From positions 186,001-250,000 of the forward strand of contig JBBTTF010000001.1 in assembly GCA_038064375.1 (NCBI GenBank): 64,000 nucleotides of DNA, read 5' to 3'. Shown here piece after piece: positions 53,187-61,608 of the stretch. Under the pieces are notes generated by a model, which saw only the letters and a list, made by a program, of their open reading frames with translations, ran no database searches and was not told the origin of the DNA. Position 1 is the stretch's first letter. The number at the start of each line of letters is the position of its first letter. This DNA is from JBBTTE01 sp038064375 (GTDB lineage: Bacteria > Patescibacteriota > Saccharimonadia > Saccharimonadales > UBA4665). The translations under genes were made by a program, and so were the position numbers.

Positions 53187-53191
53187 GCTTT

Positions 53192-54469
53192 TTAGGTGCC
53201 GATATTCTTTGACAGATTGGCAATCGGCCCCATAACAGAGGCGGCGATCAGTCCAACGCCGGCTCCTAGTATAAGAATCATAATTGGCTCTATGATGGCA
53301 GCAAGCCCGTCAATCAGCACAGTGACCTCTTCTTCGTAGAAGTCAGCGATCTTGGTCAGTACGGTATCGATCTGGCCAGTTTCTTCACCAACCATTAACA
53401 TCTGAGCAACAATTGGCGGGAAATGCTTACTGTGGCTCAAAGGCTCAGACAACTGCTTACCGTTTTTGACCTCTTGAGCTGCAGCGGCTAGCTCTGCCTC
53501 AATCACTTTGTTGCCAAGTGCCGCTCCGGTAACCTCTAAGGCATCAAGCACGCTTACACCAGCACCCATAAGAGAAGCAAAGGTGCGTGAGAAGCGGGCA
53601 ATCGCTACTTTTAGGATCACAGTTTTAACTACAGGTGTGCGAAGTAGCAGAGCATGCCACTTATATTTGCCAGAGGGCGTTTTAATGTAGCGCATTAGAT
53701 AAACAGAGGCAATGCCGACAGCGATCATTATTAACACTAAGTTTGGTATCTTATTGATGATTGGTATCGGCAGGCCGCCTAGGATAGTTGCATGTGTACA
53801 GAAGTTACTGAAGTTAAGTAGTAGCTCCGTATAAATCGGCAATTTGGCATTTGGCCCGCCAAGGCTGGTAAGAATACTGCCCAGCTTAGGAATGATAAAC
53901 ATCATCATGCCAAAGAACGCAATTACGGTCACGCTCAGAATGACAATTGGGTACATCATGGCACTTTTGATCTTCTTGCGAATACTGGCGTCTTGCTCAA
54001 CCTGTGTGGCTAAACGCTTTAGAATGTCATCAAGGATACCGCCTTCTTCACCAGCCCTGACCATGTTGACGTAAACGTCAGAGAAAACATCAGGGAACTT
54101 CTCAAATGCATCCCCCAACGACAGGCCACTCTCAACATCTTTGGTGATACTGGCTAGTACAGTGCGCATATATGGATTAGGGGCGTCGTTCTGAAGTGCT
54201 GCTAGTGAACGGGCAAGTGGTACGCCAGCCGAGATCATAGTAGATAACTGACGAGTGAATATGACCAAGTCAGCGAGTTTAACTTTCTTCTTTGGACCAA
54301 AAAGGGACTTAGACTTACTGCCAACACCGCCTTTACCAGCTGCTTTGACCAGAACTGGCTTGACGCCTTGTTTGTGCAGCATATCAAGCAAGGCCGTCTT
54401 GTTGGCGGCTTCAACTGATCCGGTTATTGTCTTGCCTGTGGCTGTGGTGGCTTTGTAGTCAAATAGCAT
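53192..54469 (-). CDS. pilC: Type IV pilus inner-membrane platform PilC
   Basis: A 425-residue GspF/PilC protein: two repeated GspF domains (VIFTRQLSTMISAGVPLARSL near 68 and ARFSRTFASLMGAGVSVLDAL near 285), each followed by EEGG/ETGQ motifs (MVRAGEEGGILDDIL, MLMVGEETGQIDTVL), and three membrane helices. It forms the base on which pilins are pushed out. Starts three bases after the pilB stop. Confidence 0.95.
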   Translation of the reverse strand: MLFDYKATTATGKTITGSVEAANKTALLDMLHKQGVKPVLVKAAGKGGVGSKSKSLFGPKKKVKLADLVIFTRQLSTMISAGVPLARSLAALQNDAPNPYMRTVLASITKDVESGLSLGDAFEKFPDVFSDVYVNMVRAGEEGGILDDILKRLATQVEQDASIRKKIKSAMMYPIVILSVTVIAFFGMMMFIIPKLGSILTSLGGPNAKLPIYTELLLNFSNFCTHATILGGLPIPIINKIPNLVLIMIAVGIASVYLMRYIKTPSGKYKWHALLLRTPVVKTVILKVAIARFSRTFASLMGAGVSVLDALEVTGAALGNKVIEAELAAAAQEVKNGKQLSEPLSHSKHFPPIVAQMLMVGEETGQIDTVLTKIADFYEEEVTVLIDGLAAIIEPIMILILGAGVGLIAASVMGPIANLSKNIGT

Positions 54470-54472
54470 AGT

Positions 54473-56278
54473 TTATTCCTGAGATGTAACTCGTAAGACT
54501 TCCTCAATTGTCGTCTGGCCTCTTAGGCATTTAATAAGACCGTCAAGCTGCATAGTCAACATACCGTCTTCTACGGCTGTTTTCTCGATCGAATCGCTAG
54601 TACCGTTAGCAACAATCATTTTCTGAATGGGCACCGTGTTGCTCAGAACTTCGTAGATACCAATTCGGCCCTTGTAGCCACTATGGTTGCAGTTGTCGCA
54701 ACCTTCGTCGTGGGCTTTCCAGAGACGCTTTATAGAACTGGCGGTGCTGCTTAGCTCATTGCTTGGTGAAGTCTTGTCAGTGTCAGACGAGCCGATCCCG
54801 TCATTTAAGGCCACGGCCTCTAGCTCACTTATTTTTTTGATTCCGCCGTTGTCGCTTAGCTTAAATGATTTGTCTATCTGCTTGAGTGTGGCGGCGTCAG
54901 GCTCAAAGGCTTCGCGACACTTTATACACAATCTTCTGACCAAACGCTGACCAACAACAACTCGCACTGTACTAGCGATTAAGAATGGTTCAACACCCAT
55001 CTCTAGTAGCCGCGGTAAGCAAGTCGCGGCATTGTTAGTGTGCAGGGTACTGAATACAAGGTGTCCAGTTAGTGCTGCTTGAACGGCAAGGTCAGCGGTC
55101 TCAACGTCACGAACCTCACCAACCATGATGATATTGGGGTCTTGTCTTAGAAGGGCTCGCAGGCCGCTCGTAAAGGTCATTCCAGCCATAGGATTTACTT
55201 GTGTCTGATTGGCGCCAACAACGTGGTATTCGATCGGATCTTCGACGGTTGAAATGTTCACATTAGGAGTGTTGAGGGAGCTAAGCGTGCTAAATAGGGT
55301 AGTGGATTTGCCGGAGCCGGTCGGACCGGTCACCAGAATCATGCCATGAGGTTGAACGATAGCGTGCTTAAGATCATTCAGCGCATTGCCCCAAAAGCCT
55401 AATTGTGTAAAGTCGGCCGGCTTACTAGATTCGTTAAGAATACGCATTACAACCTTTTCGCCGTCAAGAATCGGCAAGGTCGAAACACGCAGGGCATAGA
55501 TTGAGCCACCAAGCTCAACCTTAAAGCGTCCATCTTGCGGCGCACGATGCTCATCAATCTTAAGATTGCTCAAAATCTTGATACGACTCACCAAAGCGCC
55601 GAGCAGTTTGCGCGGCAGCTTGTTGGCCTCACGTAACATGCCGTCAATTCGATAACGGATGACTACAAAGTCCTCACGTGGTTCGATGTGAATGTCGCTG
55701 GCGCCGGCTTTTACACCGTACTCGATTAGAATATTTACGGTCTGAGCTACTGGTGAATCTTCTGCCAGATCATCGGCATCGACTTCTTCGTCTTTGGCTT
55801 CTTCGTCATCCTTGGCGATGACTTTGGTGAGTTCGCTGCTAATGTTGCCGCGGTATTGATCTAAGGCTGCCTTGAGCAAACTACTGGTAGTAATGTGGAT
55901 TTTGATATCCGTACCCAGCTGTTTTTGCAAGAAGTTTAGACCCTGTATATCGTCAGGATCTTCCATGGCCAGTAGCTTCTTGTCGTCTTCGTCTACTCCG
56001 AAGACTACGGCGTTGTACTGTCTTGCTATGCGTTCTGGCAAAAGTTTGAGAACTTCTTGCTTGATGTCCTTGGCGTTGAGCTCGATAAAGGGAACTTCGA
56101 TCTCCTCGGCATAGAGTTGGGTTAGCTCTTGCTCAGTGATCAAATTATTCTTGATAACTAGGTCTTGAAGTGGGCGCTTCTCGGTCTTCTTCTGGTCTTG
56201 CAGAGCAGCCAACTGCTCCTTAGTGGTGTGCTTGCTCTTTTCGAGCAAGGTTTCAACAAGCGAATCGGCTATACGCAT
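54473..56278 (-). CDS. pilB: Type IV pilus extension ATPase PilB
   Basis: A 601-residue ATPase: a GspE N-terminal domain (about 40-140), SDIHIEP and RYRIDGML, Walker A VTGPTGSGKSTTLFS (316-330), the Asp box VEDPIEYH, Walker B NIIMVGEVRDVETADLA, His box GHLVFSTLHTNNA and a four-cysteine zinc site (CIKC..CDNC). It powers pilus extension. A 45-residue acidic insertion before the core contains many Asp/Glu. An extra stretch (about 460-505) separates the zinc cysteine pairs. No PilT retraction ATPase appears in this window. Confidence 0.95.
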   Translation of the reverse strand: MRIADSLVETLLEKSKHTTKEQLAALQDQKKTEKRPLQDLVIKNNLITEQELTQLYAEEIEVPFIELNAKDIKQEVLKLLPERIARQYNAVVFGVDEDDKKLLAMEDPDDIQGLNFLQKQLGTDIKIHITTSSLLKAALDQYRGNISSELTKVIAKDDEEAKDEEVDADDLAEDSPVAQTVNILIEYGVKAGASDIHIEPREDFVVIRYRIDGMLREANKLPRKLLGALVSRIKILSNLKIDEHRAPQDGRFKVELGGSIYALRVSTLPILDGEKVVMRILNESSKPADFTQLGFWGNALNDLKHAIVQPHGMILVTGPTGSGKSTTLFSTLSSLNTPNVNISTVEDPIEYHVVGANQTQVNPMAGMTFTSGLRALLRQDPNIIMVGEVRDVETADLAVQAALTGHLVFSTLHTNNAATCLPRLLEMGVEPFLIASTVRVVVGQRLVRRLCIKCREAFEPDAATLKQIDKSFKLSDNGGIKKISELEAVALNDGIGSSDTDKTSPSNELSSTASSIKRLWKAHDEGCDNCNHSGYKGRIGIYEVLSNTVPIQKMIVANGTSDSIEKTAVEDGMLTMQLDGLIKCLRGQTTIEEVLRVTSQE

Positions 56279-56344
56279 AGCATGTACCCGAGCGTCGCCA
56301 AAGATTGACTTTTTATTTTGTTATGTTCACCCATCCTGAAGCTT

Positions 56345-56353
56345 ATTTTATCA
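56345..56353 (-). promoter_or_regulatory. Extended -10 for pilBC
   Basis: TGA-TAAAAT on the minus strand, about 65 bases before the pilB ATG. The 237-base gap between pilB and recA also holds the recA operator candidate; otherwise nothing is recognised. Confidence 0.4.
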
Positions 56354-56440
56354 GGATATGACTAAAAACGTAAGCAGGTTCAAAGGGGTCAATTATTAAG
56401 TATTAGTTAAATAATCCCAAAAACTAAGCTGTAGCAATTT

Positions 56441-56460
56441 CCACCACCTGCCGGTAGTGG
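56441..56460. promoter_or_regulatory. Inverted repeat upstream of recA
   Basis: CCACCACC-TGCC-GGTAGTGG, 8-base arms with one mismatch, ending just before the recA -10. Its position would suit an SOS-type operator; it matches neither the E. coli nor the Bacillus LexA box. Confidence 0.5.
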
Positions 56461-56466
56461 TTATAG

Positions 56467-56475
56467 TGCTAAAAT
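56467..56475 (+). promoter_or_regulatory. Extended -10 for recA
   Basis: TGC-TAAAAT, about 40 bases before the ATG; a TAGGAGG ribosome site lies between. Confidence 0.6.
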
Positions 56476-56515
56476 ATTAGCAACGGGTGGTAAGCGACCA
56501 TAGGAGGTTACAACA

Positions 56516-57577
56516 ATGTCAGACACCAAAAAATCAACCAAAGAAGCCAAGCCAGCTAAGGCAACCAAGGCAGACAAAGACAGCGCTGCTGAAGGTAAGG
56601 CCAAAGCACTAGGGCTGGCTCTAGAGACTATCGAGAAGCAGTTTGGCAAAGGTTCAATCATGAAGCTGGGCGAATCATCTCAAGGCGCAGCAGTTGAGAC
56701 CACGCCAACCGGCGCTCTAAGCCTAGACATTGCGCTCGGTGGTGGTATTCCACGTGGACGTGTTATCGAGATCTACGGCCCAGAATCTTCCGGCAAGACT
56801 ACCTTGACCTTGCACGCCATTGCTCAAGTTCAACGAGCTGGCGGAACAGCAGCTTTCATTGATGCTGAGCACGCGCTTGACCCAGTCTATGCCAAGCGCA
56901 TTGGTGTCGACGTAGAGAATCTTCTTCTCAGCCAGCCGGATAATGGCGAGCAAGCACTAGAAATTGTCGAAACACTAGTACGATCTAACGCTGTTGACCT
57001 AATCGTCGTCGACTCGGTTGCGGCACTAGTGCCACGAGCCGAAATCGAAGGTGAAATGGGCGACAGCCACATGGGCCTTCAAGCTCGCCTTATGAGCCAA
57101 GCCCTGCGTAAGCTCACCAGTGTAATTAGCCGCAGCAAGTCCTCAGTTATCTTTATCAACCAGATTCGCATGAAGATTGGTGTGATGTTTGGTAATCCTG
57201 AGACGACAACTGGCGGTAACGCGCTTAAGTTTTATGCCTCAGTGCGTATGGATATTCGTCGCATTGGTCAAATCAAACAAGGTGATGAGATAATTGGCAA
57301 CCGCACGCGAGTCAAAGTAGTTAAGAACAAGATTGCACCTCCGTTCCGACAAGCCGAGTTCGACATCATGTACAACGAAGGTATTAGCGTAGCTGGTGAC
57401 GTTTTGGATCTAGCAGTCGCTGCCGATATTGTTGAAAAAGCTGGTGCATGGTATGCCTACAACGACGCCAAAATTGGTCAAGGCCGCGAAGCCACCAAAA
57501 CTTACCTCCAAGAAAACCCCAAAGTTCTTGCCGAGCTAGCTACCAAAGTCCGTGCTGCCGAAGCCGCTAAGGAGTAA
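56516..57577 (+). CDS. recA: Recombinase RecA
   Basis: A 353-residue recombinase. The first 30 residues are a lysine/alanine-rich extension (TKKSTKEAKPAKATKADKDS) not found in most RecA. The core has QFGKGSIMKLG, Walker A GPESSGKTT (88-96), Walker B LIVVDSVAALVP, L2 GNPETTTGGNALKFYASVRMDIRR in pieces, and the C-terminal domain. It coats single-stranded DNA and pairs it with homologous duplex. Followed by a nudix gene and recX. Confidence 0.98.
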   Translation: MSDTKKSTKEAKPAKATKADKDSAAEGKAKALGLALETIEKQFGKGSIMKLGESSQGAAVETTPTGALSLDIALGGGIPRGRVIEIYGPESSGKTTLTLHAIAQVQRAGGTAAFIDAEHALDPVYAKRIGVDVENLLLSQPDNGEQALEIVETLVRSNAVDLIVVDSVAALVPRAEIEGEMGDSHMGLQARLMSQALRKLTSVISRSKSSVIFINQIRMKIGVMFGNPETTTGGNALKFYASVRMDIRRIGQIKQGDEIIGNRTRVKVVKNKIAPPFRQAEFDIMYNEGISVAGDVLDLAVAADIVEKAGAWYAYNDAKIGQGREATKTYLQENPKVLAELATKVRAAEAAKE

Positions 57578-57599
57578 ACCGAGCCAAACAACACCAGTT

Positions 57600-58112
57600 A
57601 TGAGCGAGCCTCAAATCCAGATTGTAACTGAGCATGATGAACCCCTTAGGGCGTCCAACAAACACGATGCTTACATTAATGGTTCATTCCATCGTATGGC
57701 TCGTGTCATGGTGGAGGACGGCAACGGCCGAATACTACTACAGAAGCGCGCTAAACACATGGAGATGTACCCCGATCGCTGGGATAACTCGGCGGCAGGC
57801 TATGTTGACGATGGCGAAGACTATTTGACAGCTGCTCTTAGGGAGCTCAATGAGGAGATCGGACTCAGTAACGTGACCCTAACGTCACTTGGCTACTATC
57901 GGTCGAGCTCAATGTTTGACTGGCGTCACCTCAATCGTTTCAATCAGGTTTACAAACTGATCGTCGATCAAGATACCAAGTTCAAACTTAAAGCCGATGA
58001 GGTGGCTGCTGTCGAGTGGTATACGTTATCCGAAATAAGACGACTGACTACTGAGCATCCGGAACTTTGCACGGACGGCTTAATAGAAGTGATAAAACGG
58101 TTTTACAAATGA
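57600..58112 (+). CDS. Nudix hydrolase, isopentenyl-diphosphate isomerase-like
   Basis: A 170-residue protein. The nudix box is intact (G-x5-E-x7-REL-xEE-x-GL in the segment starting GYVDDGEDY near residue 64). HDAYINGSFHRMARVMV and LLQKRAKHMEMYPDRWDNSAAGY are typical of the IDI-like/YfcD branch. It could hydrolyse a nucleoside diphosphate derivative or isomerise IPP. The start at 57600 falls 22 bases after recA, and recX overlaps by ATGA. Confidence 0.85.
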   Translation: MSEPQIQIVTEHDEPLRASNKHDAYINGSFHRMARVMVEDGNGRILLQKRAKHMEMYPDRWDNSAAGYVDDGEDYLTAALRELNEEIGLSNVTLTSLGYYRSSSMFDWRHLNRFNQVYKLIVDQDTKFKLKADEVAAVEWYTLSEIRRLTTEHPELCTDGLIEVIKRFYK

Positions 58113-58717
58113 AAATCACAAGCATCAAACAACAAATTAAACAGACTGGCCGCTATTCAATATATGTGGAAGGTAAGTATGCTTTCTCACTCAGCGCAGA
58201 CGCGCTAATTGACAGCAAACTAACCAATGGGCAAGAATTGAGCGAAAATGAAGTAAGGGAATACAAGCAACAATCTACTGATGACAAACTCTACAACCTA
58301 ACCCTAAGATACATAGCCATTAGGCCGCGGTCAAAATGGGAAATTAAGACCTATCTAGAGCGTAAAAACGCCTCCCCCACCCTGTTGACAGAGATACTTA
58401 ACAAGTTAAGTAAAATAGAATTAATTAATGATCAAAAATTCGCTCAAGCATACGTAAGTGATAGGCGATTGCTCCGCCCTACCTCACGTCGCAAAATGAT
58501 TTTGGAACTCCGAAAAAAACATGTAGCAGACGAGGTGATTCATAAAGTGGTGGGTGGTGAGTTGGGGCAATCAGAGGACTTCACTGCCCTAAAGGAAATT
58601 ATTGAGCGAAAGCGGACCCAGACACGCTACAAAGACGAACTCAAGCTTATGCAATACCTTTCGCGCCAAGGCTTTAGTTATGGTGACATCAAGGCTGCCC
58701 TGCAAGACAACGAATAG
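58109..58717 (+). CDS. recX: RecA regulator RecX
   Basis: A 202-residue protein of three-helix repeats: LYNLTLRYIAIRPRSKWEIKTYL, LLTEILNKLSKIELINDQKFAQAYV, RRLLRPTSRRKMILELRKKHVADEV and a final repeat with LMQYLSRQGFSYGDIKAAL. RecX limits RecA filaments. An N-terminal beta part (KITSIKQQIKQTGRYSIYVE) precedes it. Start ATG overlaps the nudix stop. Confidence 0.92.
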   Translation: MKITSIKQQIKQTGRYSIYVEGKYAFSLSADALIDSKLTNGQELSENEVREYKQQSTDDKLYNLTLRYIAIRPRSKWEIKTYLERKNASPTLLTEILNKLSKIELINDQKFAQAYVSDRRLLRPTSRRKMILELRKKHVADEVIHKVVGGELGQSEDFTALKEIIERKRTQTRYKDELKLMQYLSRQGFSYGDIKAALQDNE

Positions 58718-58750
58718 CTATATTTTGCGTCAGCATATCGCCACGACCCG

Positions 58751-58759
58751 TGTTAAAGT
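58751..58759 (+). promoter_or_regulatory. Extended -10 for the amidotransferase gene
   Basis: TGT-TAAAGT ending six bases before the ATG at 58766. Confidence 0.5.
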
Positions 58760-58765
58760 ATAGGC

Positions 58766-59500
58766 ATGTTGCCACTTATTGCCATCACATCCGGCGAGAT
58801 TACTGATCATGATTTTCCGTGGGCGCCTGTCGCATACGGCAAAGCCCATACCTACACAGATGCCATCGCGCATGCTGGCGGCGTGCCTGTCTTAGTACCA
58901 TTGATTGACGATATAAAGTTATTACGTAGATTGTACGACGCCTGTGATGGAATAATGTTCTCGGGCGGTAATGACCTTGATCCTAGTAGCTATGGCGCGC
59001 TGGTCTCTCCTGAGACAAAGGACACCTCGCCGCGGCGAGACAAGCAAGAGCTCCAATTATTTAAGTGGGCACTGGAAGACAATAAGCCGGTCTTGGGTAT
59101 CTGTCGTGGCATGCAATTGATGAACGTTGCTGTGGGCGGTAGTTTGCACCAAGACATCAATGCTAGCGTGCCTGACGCACACAATCACGCTGCATCAGCG
59201 GACCGCGAGGACTTTAGCCATTTAGTACACACGCTTAACATTGATGCTGAATCCGATCTAGCTAAAATCATGGGCAACAACATTCAGACAAACGGTTTAC
59301 ACCATCAGGCTGTAGATGTGTTGGGCGAAGGTTTTGTTGCTACTGCATATGCCGAAGACGGCGTTATTGAAGCTATCGAAATGCCAGCTAAGCAGTTCAT
59401 GATTGGCGTACAGTCTCATCCTGAAGCATTAGAGTCAGGCGTCCAACCTATCTGGGCTAAGCTATTCAAAGCATTCGTTGATAGCTCAAAGGGCACTTAG
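58766..59500 (+). CDS. Class I glutamine amidotransferase (peptidase C26, PuuD-like)
   Basis: A 244-residue amidase. GIMFSGGNDLDPSSYG (about 62-77), the nucleophile C113 in GICRGMQLMN, NGLHHQAVD, and MIGVQSHPEAL with the His/Glu pair are those of gamma-glutamyl-GABA hydrolase and related proteins. It frees glutamate from a gamma-glutamyl compound. The substrate is not known here. The stop overlaps the convergent PRC-barrel gene by four bases. Confidence 0.88.
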   Translation: MLPLIAITSGEITDHDFPWAPVAYGKAHTYTDAIAHAGGVPVLVPLIDDIKLLRRLYDACDGIMFSGGNDLDPSSYGALVSPETKDTSPRRDKQELQLFKWALEDNKPVLGICRGMQLMNVAVGGSLHQDINASVPDAHNHAASADREDFSHLVHTLNIDAESDLAKIMGNNIQTNGLHHQAVDVLGEGFVATAYAEDGVIEAIEMPAKQFMIGVQSHPEALESGVQPIWAKLFKAFVDSSKGT

Positions 59501-60015
59501 GCTATTGCGGCCGGTACAGCAGCAGGTGCGCTTTTGAGCAACTCGTTGATTATTATCCGTCTTGGCATTATCTCATTAATATTGCTGCGATCAATGCTGA
59601 GGGACCCACCAGTCAAACTCTTAACAATTGATTGAGCGACATAGATCTTTTGTATGAACATTGTTTCGGTCTCGGCGGCATAGTCGTTTACTTTGCCAAC
59701 ACGCTTCTTGTCGGTGGTTACAACTGTTTTGCCAATTAGCGAGAACTCCAGCTCCATAACCTTTTTGAGTCTTATGAGGTCTTCTGGCTCAACCAAAGCG
59801 TCGTGATCGTTTACAACATATCCTTGAGGTAGCATGTCGCGAATATCTTGATAAAGCAAAACCAGCTGTTTCTTGCTAAAGCGATCCTGACAATAGAACC
59901 CCTCTATCTTAAGATTATCGGGGTTAATGATGGCGCCAGTTATGGTCGCAATCGGTGCACCAGTTCTTAGAGATAGAATGGATTTATTAAGTAGACTACT
60001 GCTTAATTGAAGCAT
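59497..60015 (-). CDS. PRC-barrel domain protein
   Basis: A 172-residue soluble protein. An N-terminal PRC-like barrel (SILSLRTGAPIATITGAIINPDNLKIEGFYC) is followed by a second barrel-like half (EFSLIGKTVVTTDKKRVGKVNDYA, ETMFIQKIYVAQ). The end (RRIIINELLKSAPAAVPAAIA) is alanine-rich. PRC domains occur in ribosome maturation (RimM) and photosynthetic proteins. The start at 60015 is fixed by TATACT six bases upstream. Confidence 0.78.
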   Translation of the reverse strand: MLQLSSSLLNKSILSLRTGAPIATITGAIINPDNLKIEGFYCQDRFSKKQLVLLYQDIRDMLPQGYVVNDHDALVEPEDLIRLKKVMELEFSLIGKTVVTTDKKRVGKVNDYAAETETMFIQKIYVAQSIVKSLTGGSLSIDRSNINEIMPRRIIINELLKSAPAAVPAAIA

Positions 60016-60021
60016 AAGTAC

Positions 60022-60027
60022 AGTATA
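60022..60027 (-). promoter_or_regulatory. -10 box of the PRC-barrel gene
   Basis: TATACT on the minus strand, ending six bases before the ATG at 60015. Confidence 0.5.
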
Positions 60028-60120
60028 ACGCGTGCGGCTAGCCATGAGCCATATTAACTGTTGTAAAGCAGGCAAAAATTAAATAACTTAATGATTGAAA
60101 TGCTTTCAAAGCGCTGATGC

Positions 60121-60150
60121 TTGGCAGTTTTCAAGGTGTCTGCGTACAAT
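60121..60150 (+). promoter_or_regulatory. Promoter of the lamin-tail protein gene
   Basis: TTGGCA at 60121-60126, an 18-base spacer and TACAAT at 60145-60150; the ATG at 60160 is nine bases on. Confidence 0.6.
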
Positions 60151-60159
60151 CCTTCTACC

Positions 60160-61608
60160 ATGCGGCGGATCAATGAAGTACTCCGGAAAACTTGCACGGC
60201 AATCACAGTAGCAACCATGGTTGCGTTAGGATTGTCGCCAGTTGCTATGGCAGAATCGGCAGGCGCTCCCTCCCTCGTCATTAGCCAGCTCAAATTGACC
60301 AGCAGTAGCGGTCAGTTTGTCACGCTATATAATGCCGGCCAAACTGCCCTAGACATGAGCAAGTATCAGCTGGAGTATTTCAATCACTACGATCTAAGTA
60401 AGGCCACCAGTAGCAAGTTGATCAGCTTGTCTGGAATCGTACCGCCGCATGGTTATTATATGGTCAATGACGGCACACTGTTTCTTTGCTACCAACTGAC
60501 AATAGATTCCGTGTCTCTCGGGCTGTCTAGTACCGCTGGTTTACTTCAGGTCTTGGCGCTAAGTCAATCGGGGCCCGGTGGTTCGGCTACACATAGCGTC
60601 CTAGATTATGTTGGGTGGTCTAAGACAGCTGCAAGTGGAGTGCAAGCTCTCCCTAGTAACACCAACGCATTCTTGCAAAGACAACCTACAGATAGTGGTC
60701 ACAATCCTGTCGTGACTGCGGCTGGCAGCGGTAGTTGGCAAACCGTCCAGCCGGATCCTTCTAATGTTTGTGGCATTGTTGGCGGTCAAGGCGGCTTAGG
60801 GCCTGTCGCTCTAGGCATGTCAGGGCTTTTGTTGGCCAGTGAGCCACCGGCGACCATCCTTTCTTTGAACGGCGAAGATGTTGCCGCGAATCCGTTGATA
60901 ACGGCCAGCCTGCCTGCGGCCGATATTGGGCTAATGGCCCCAAAGATTACCGAGATACTTCCCAACCCCGCAGGCACGGGCAATGATTCTACTGACGAAT
61001 TCATCGAGCTTTACAATCCTAATGCAGTGGCATTCGATCTGACTGGCTTTAGTCTTCAAGTTGGCACAACAACCTTGCGCAACTTCAATTTTCCAAGCGG
61101 GACGACACTGGCTGCCCATAGTTTCACATCATTTAAGTCCTCAACTACTGGCTTAAGCCTGAGCAATAGTGGTAGTCAGGCCAAGCTGCTTGACCCGTCT
61201 GGTAATTCAATAGCAGCCACCGATGTTTACGCCACGGCAAAGGATGGCCAAGCATGGGCTTTGGCGAACGGCAAGTGGTATTGGACAACCAAGCTTACCC
61301 CAAACGCAGCAAATATCATCAACCAACCACCAGCCAGCAAAAAGTCTGCCGCTAAAACAACAAGCTCAAAGATCAAAACCTCAGCCAGCAAAGCGGTCAA
61401 GACTAAATCTGCCAAAGCGGCAAGCGCTGCTTACAACAGTCAACAAGACGAGGCCAGCACAGTGCCAATTCATCCTCTTGCTCTTGCTATCGTTGTTGCA
61501 GCCGCGCTAATATACGGTATATATGAGTACCGAACTGACTTGGGAAATCGAGTCTTCCAGCTTAGAAGATACTTTACTAATCGCCGAGCAAGTCGGACGC
61601 AATCTTAG
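60160..61608 (+). CDS. Exported lamin-tail-domain protein with C-terminal anchor
   Basis: A 482-residue protein. A signal peptide (about 1-32, ending SPVAMAES) leads to a first beta-sandwich (about 38-155, LVISQLKLTSSSGQFVTLYN) and a second clear lamin-tail domain (about 265-380, PKITEILPNPAGTGN, DEFIELYNPNAVAFDLTGFS). Then a Lys/Ala/Ser-rich wall-spanning stretch (390-435), a membrane helix (about 444-462) and a basic cytoplasmic tail. A surface protein held by its C-terminus is likely. The last 86 bases overlap tsaE in another frame. Confidence 0.8.
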   Translation: MRRINEVLRKTCTAITVATMVALGLSPVAMAESAGAPSLVISQLKLTSSSGQFVTLYNAGQTALDMSKYQLEYFNHYDLSKATSSKLISLSGIVPPHGYYMVNDGTLFLCYQLTIDSVSLGLSSTAGLLQVLALSQSGPGGSATHSVLDYVGWSKTAASGVQALPSNTNAFLQRQPTDSGHNPVVTAAGSGSWQTVQPDPSNVCGIVGGQGGLGPVALGMSGLLLASEPPATILSLNGEDVAANPLITASLPAADIGLMAPKITEILPNPAGTGNDSTDEFIELYNPNAVAFDLTGFSLQVGTTTLRNFNFPSGTTLAAHSFTSFKSSTTGLSLSNSGSQAKLLDPSGNSIAATDVYATAKDGQAWALANGKWYWTTKLTPNAANIINQPPASKKSAAKTTSSKIKTSASKAVKTKSAKAASAAYNSQQDEASTVPIHPLALAIVVAAALIYGIYEYRTDLGNRVFQLRRYFTNRRASRTQS

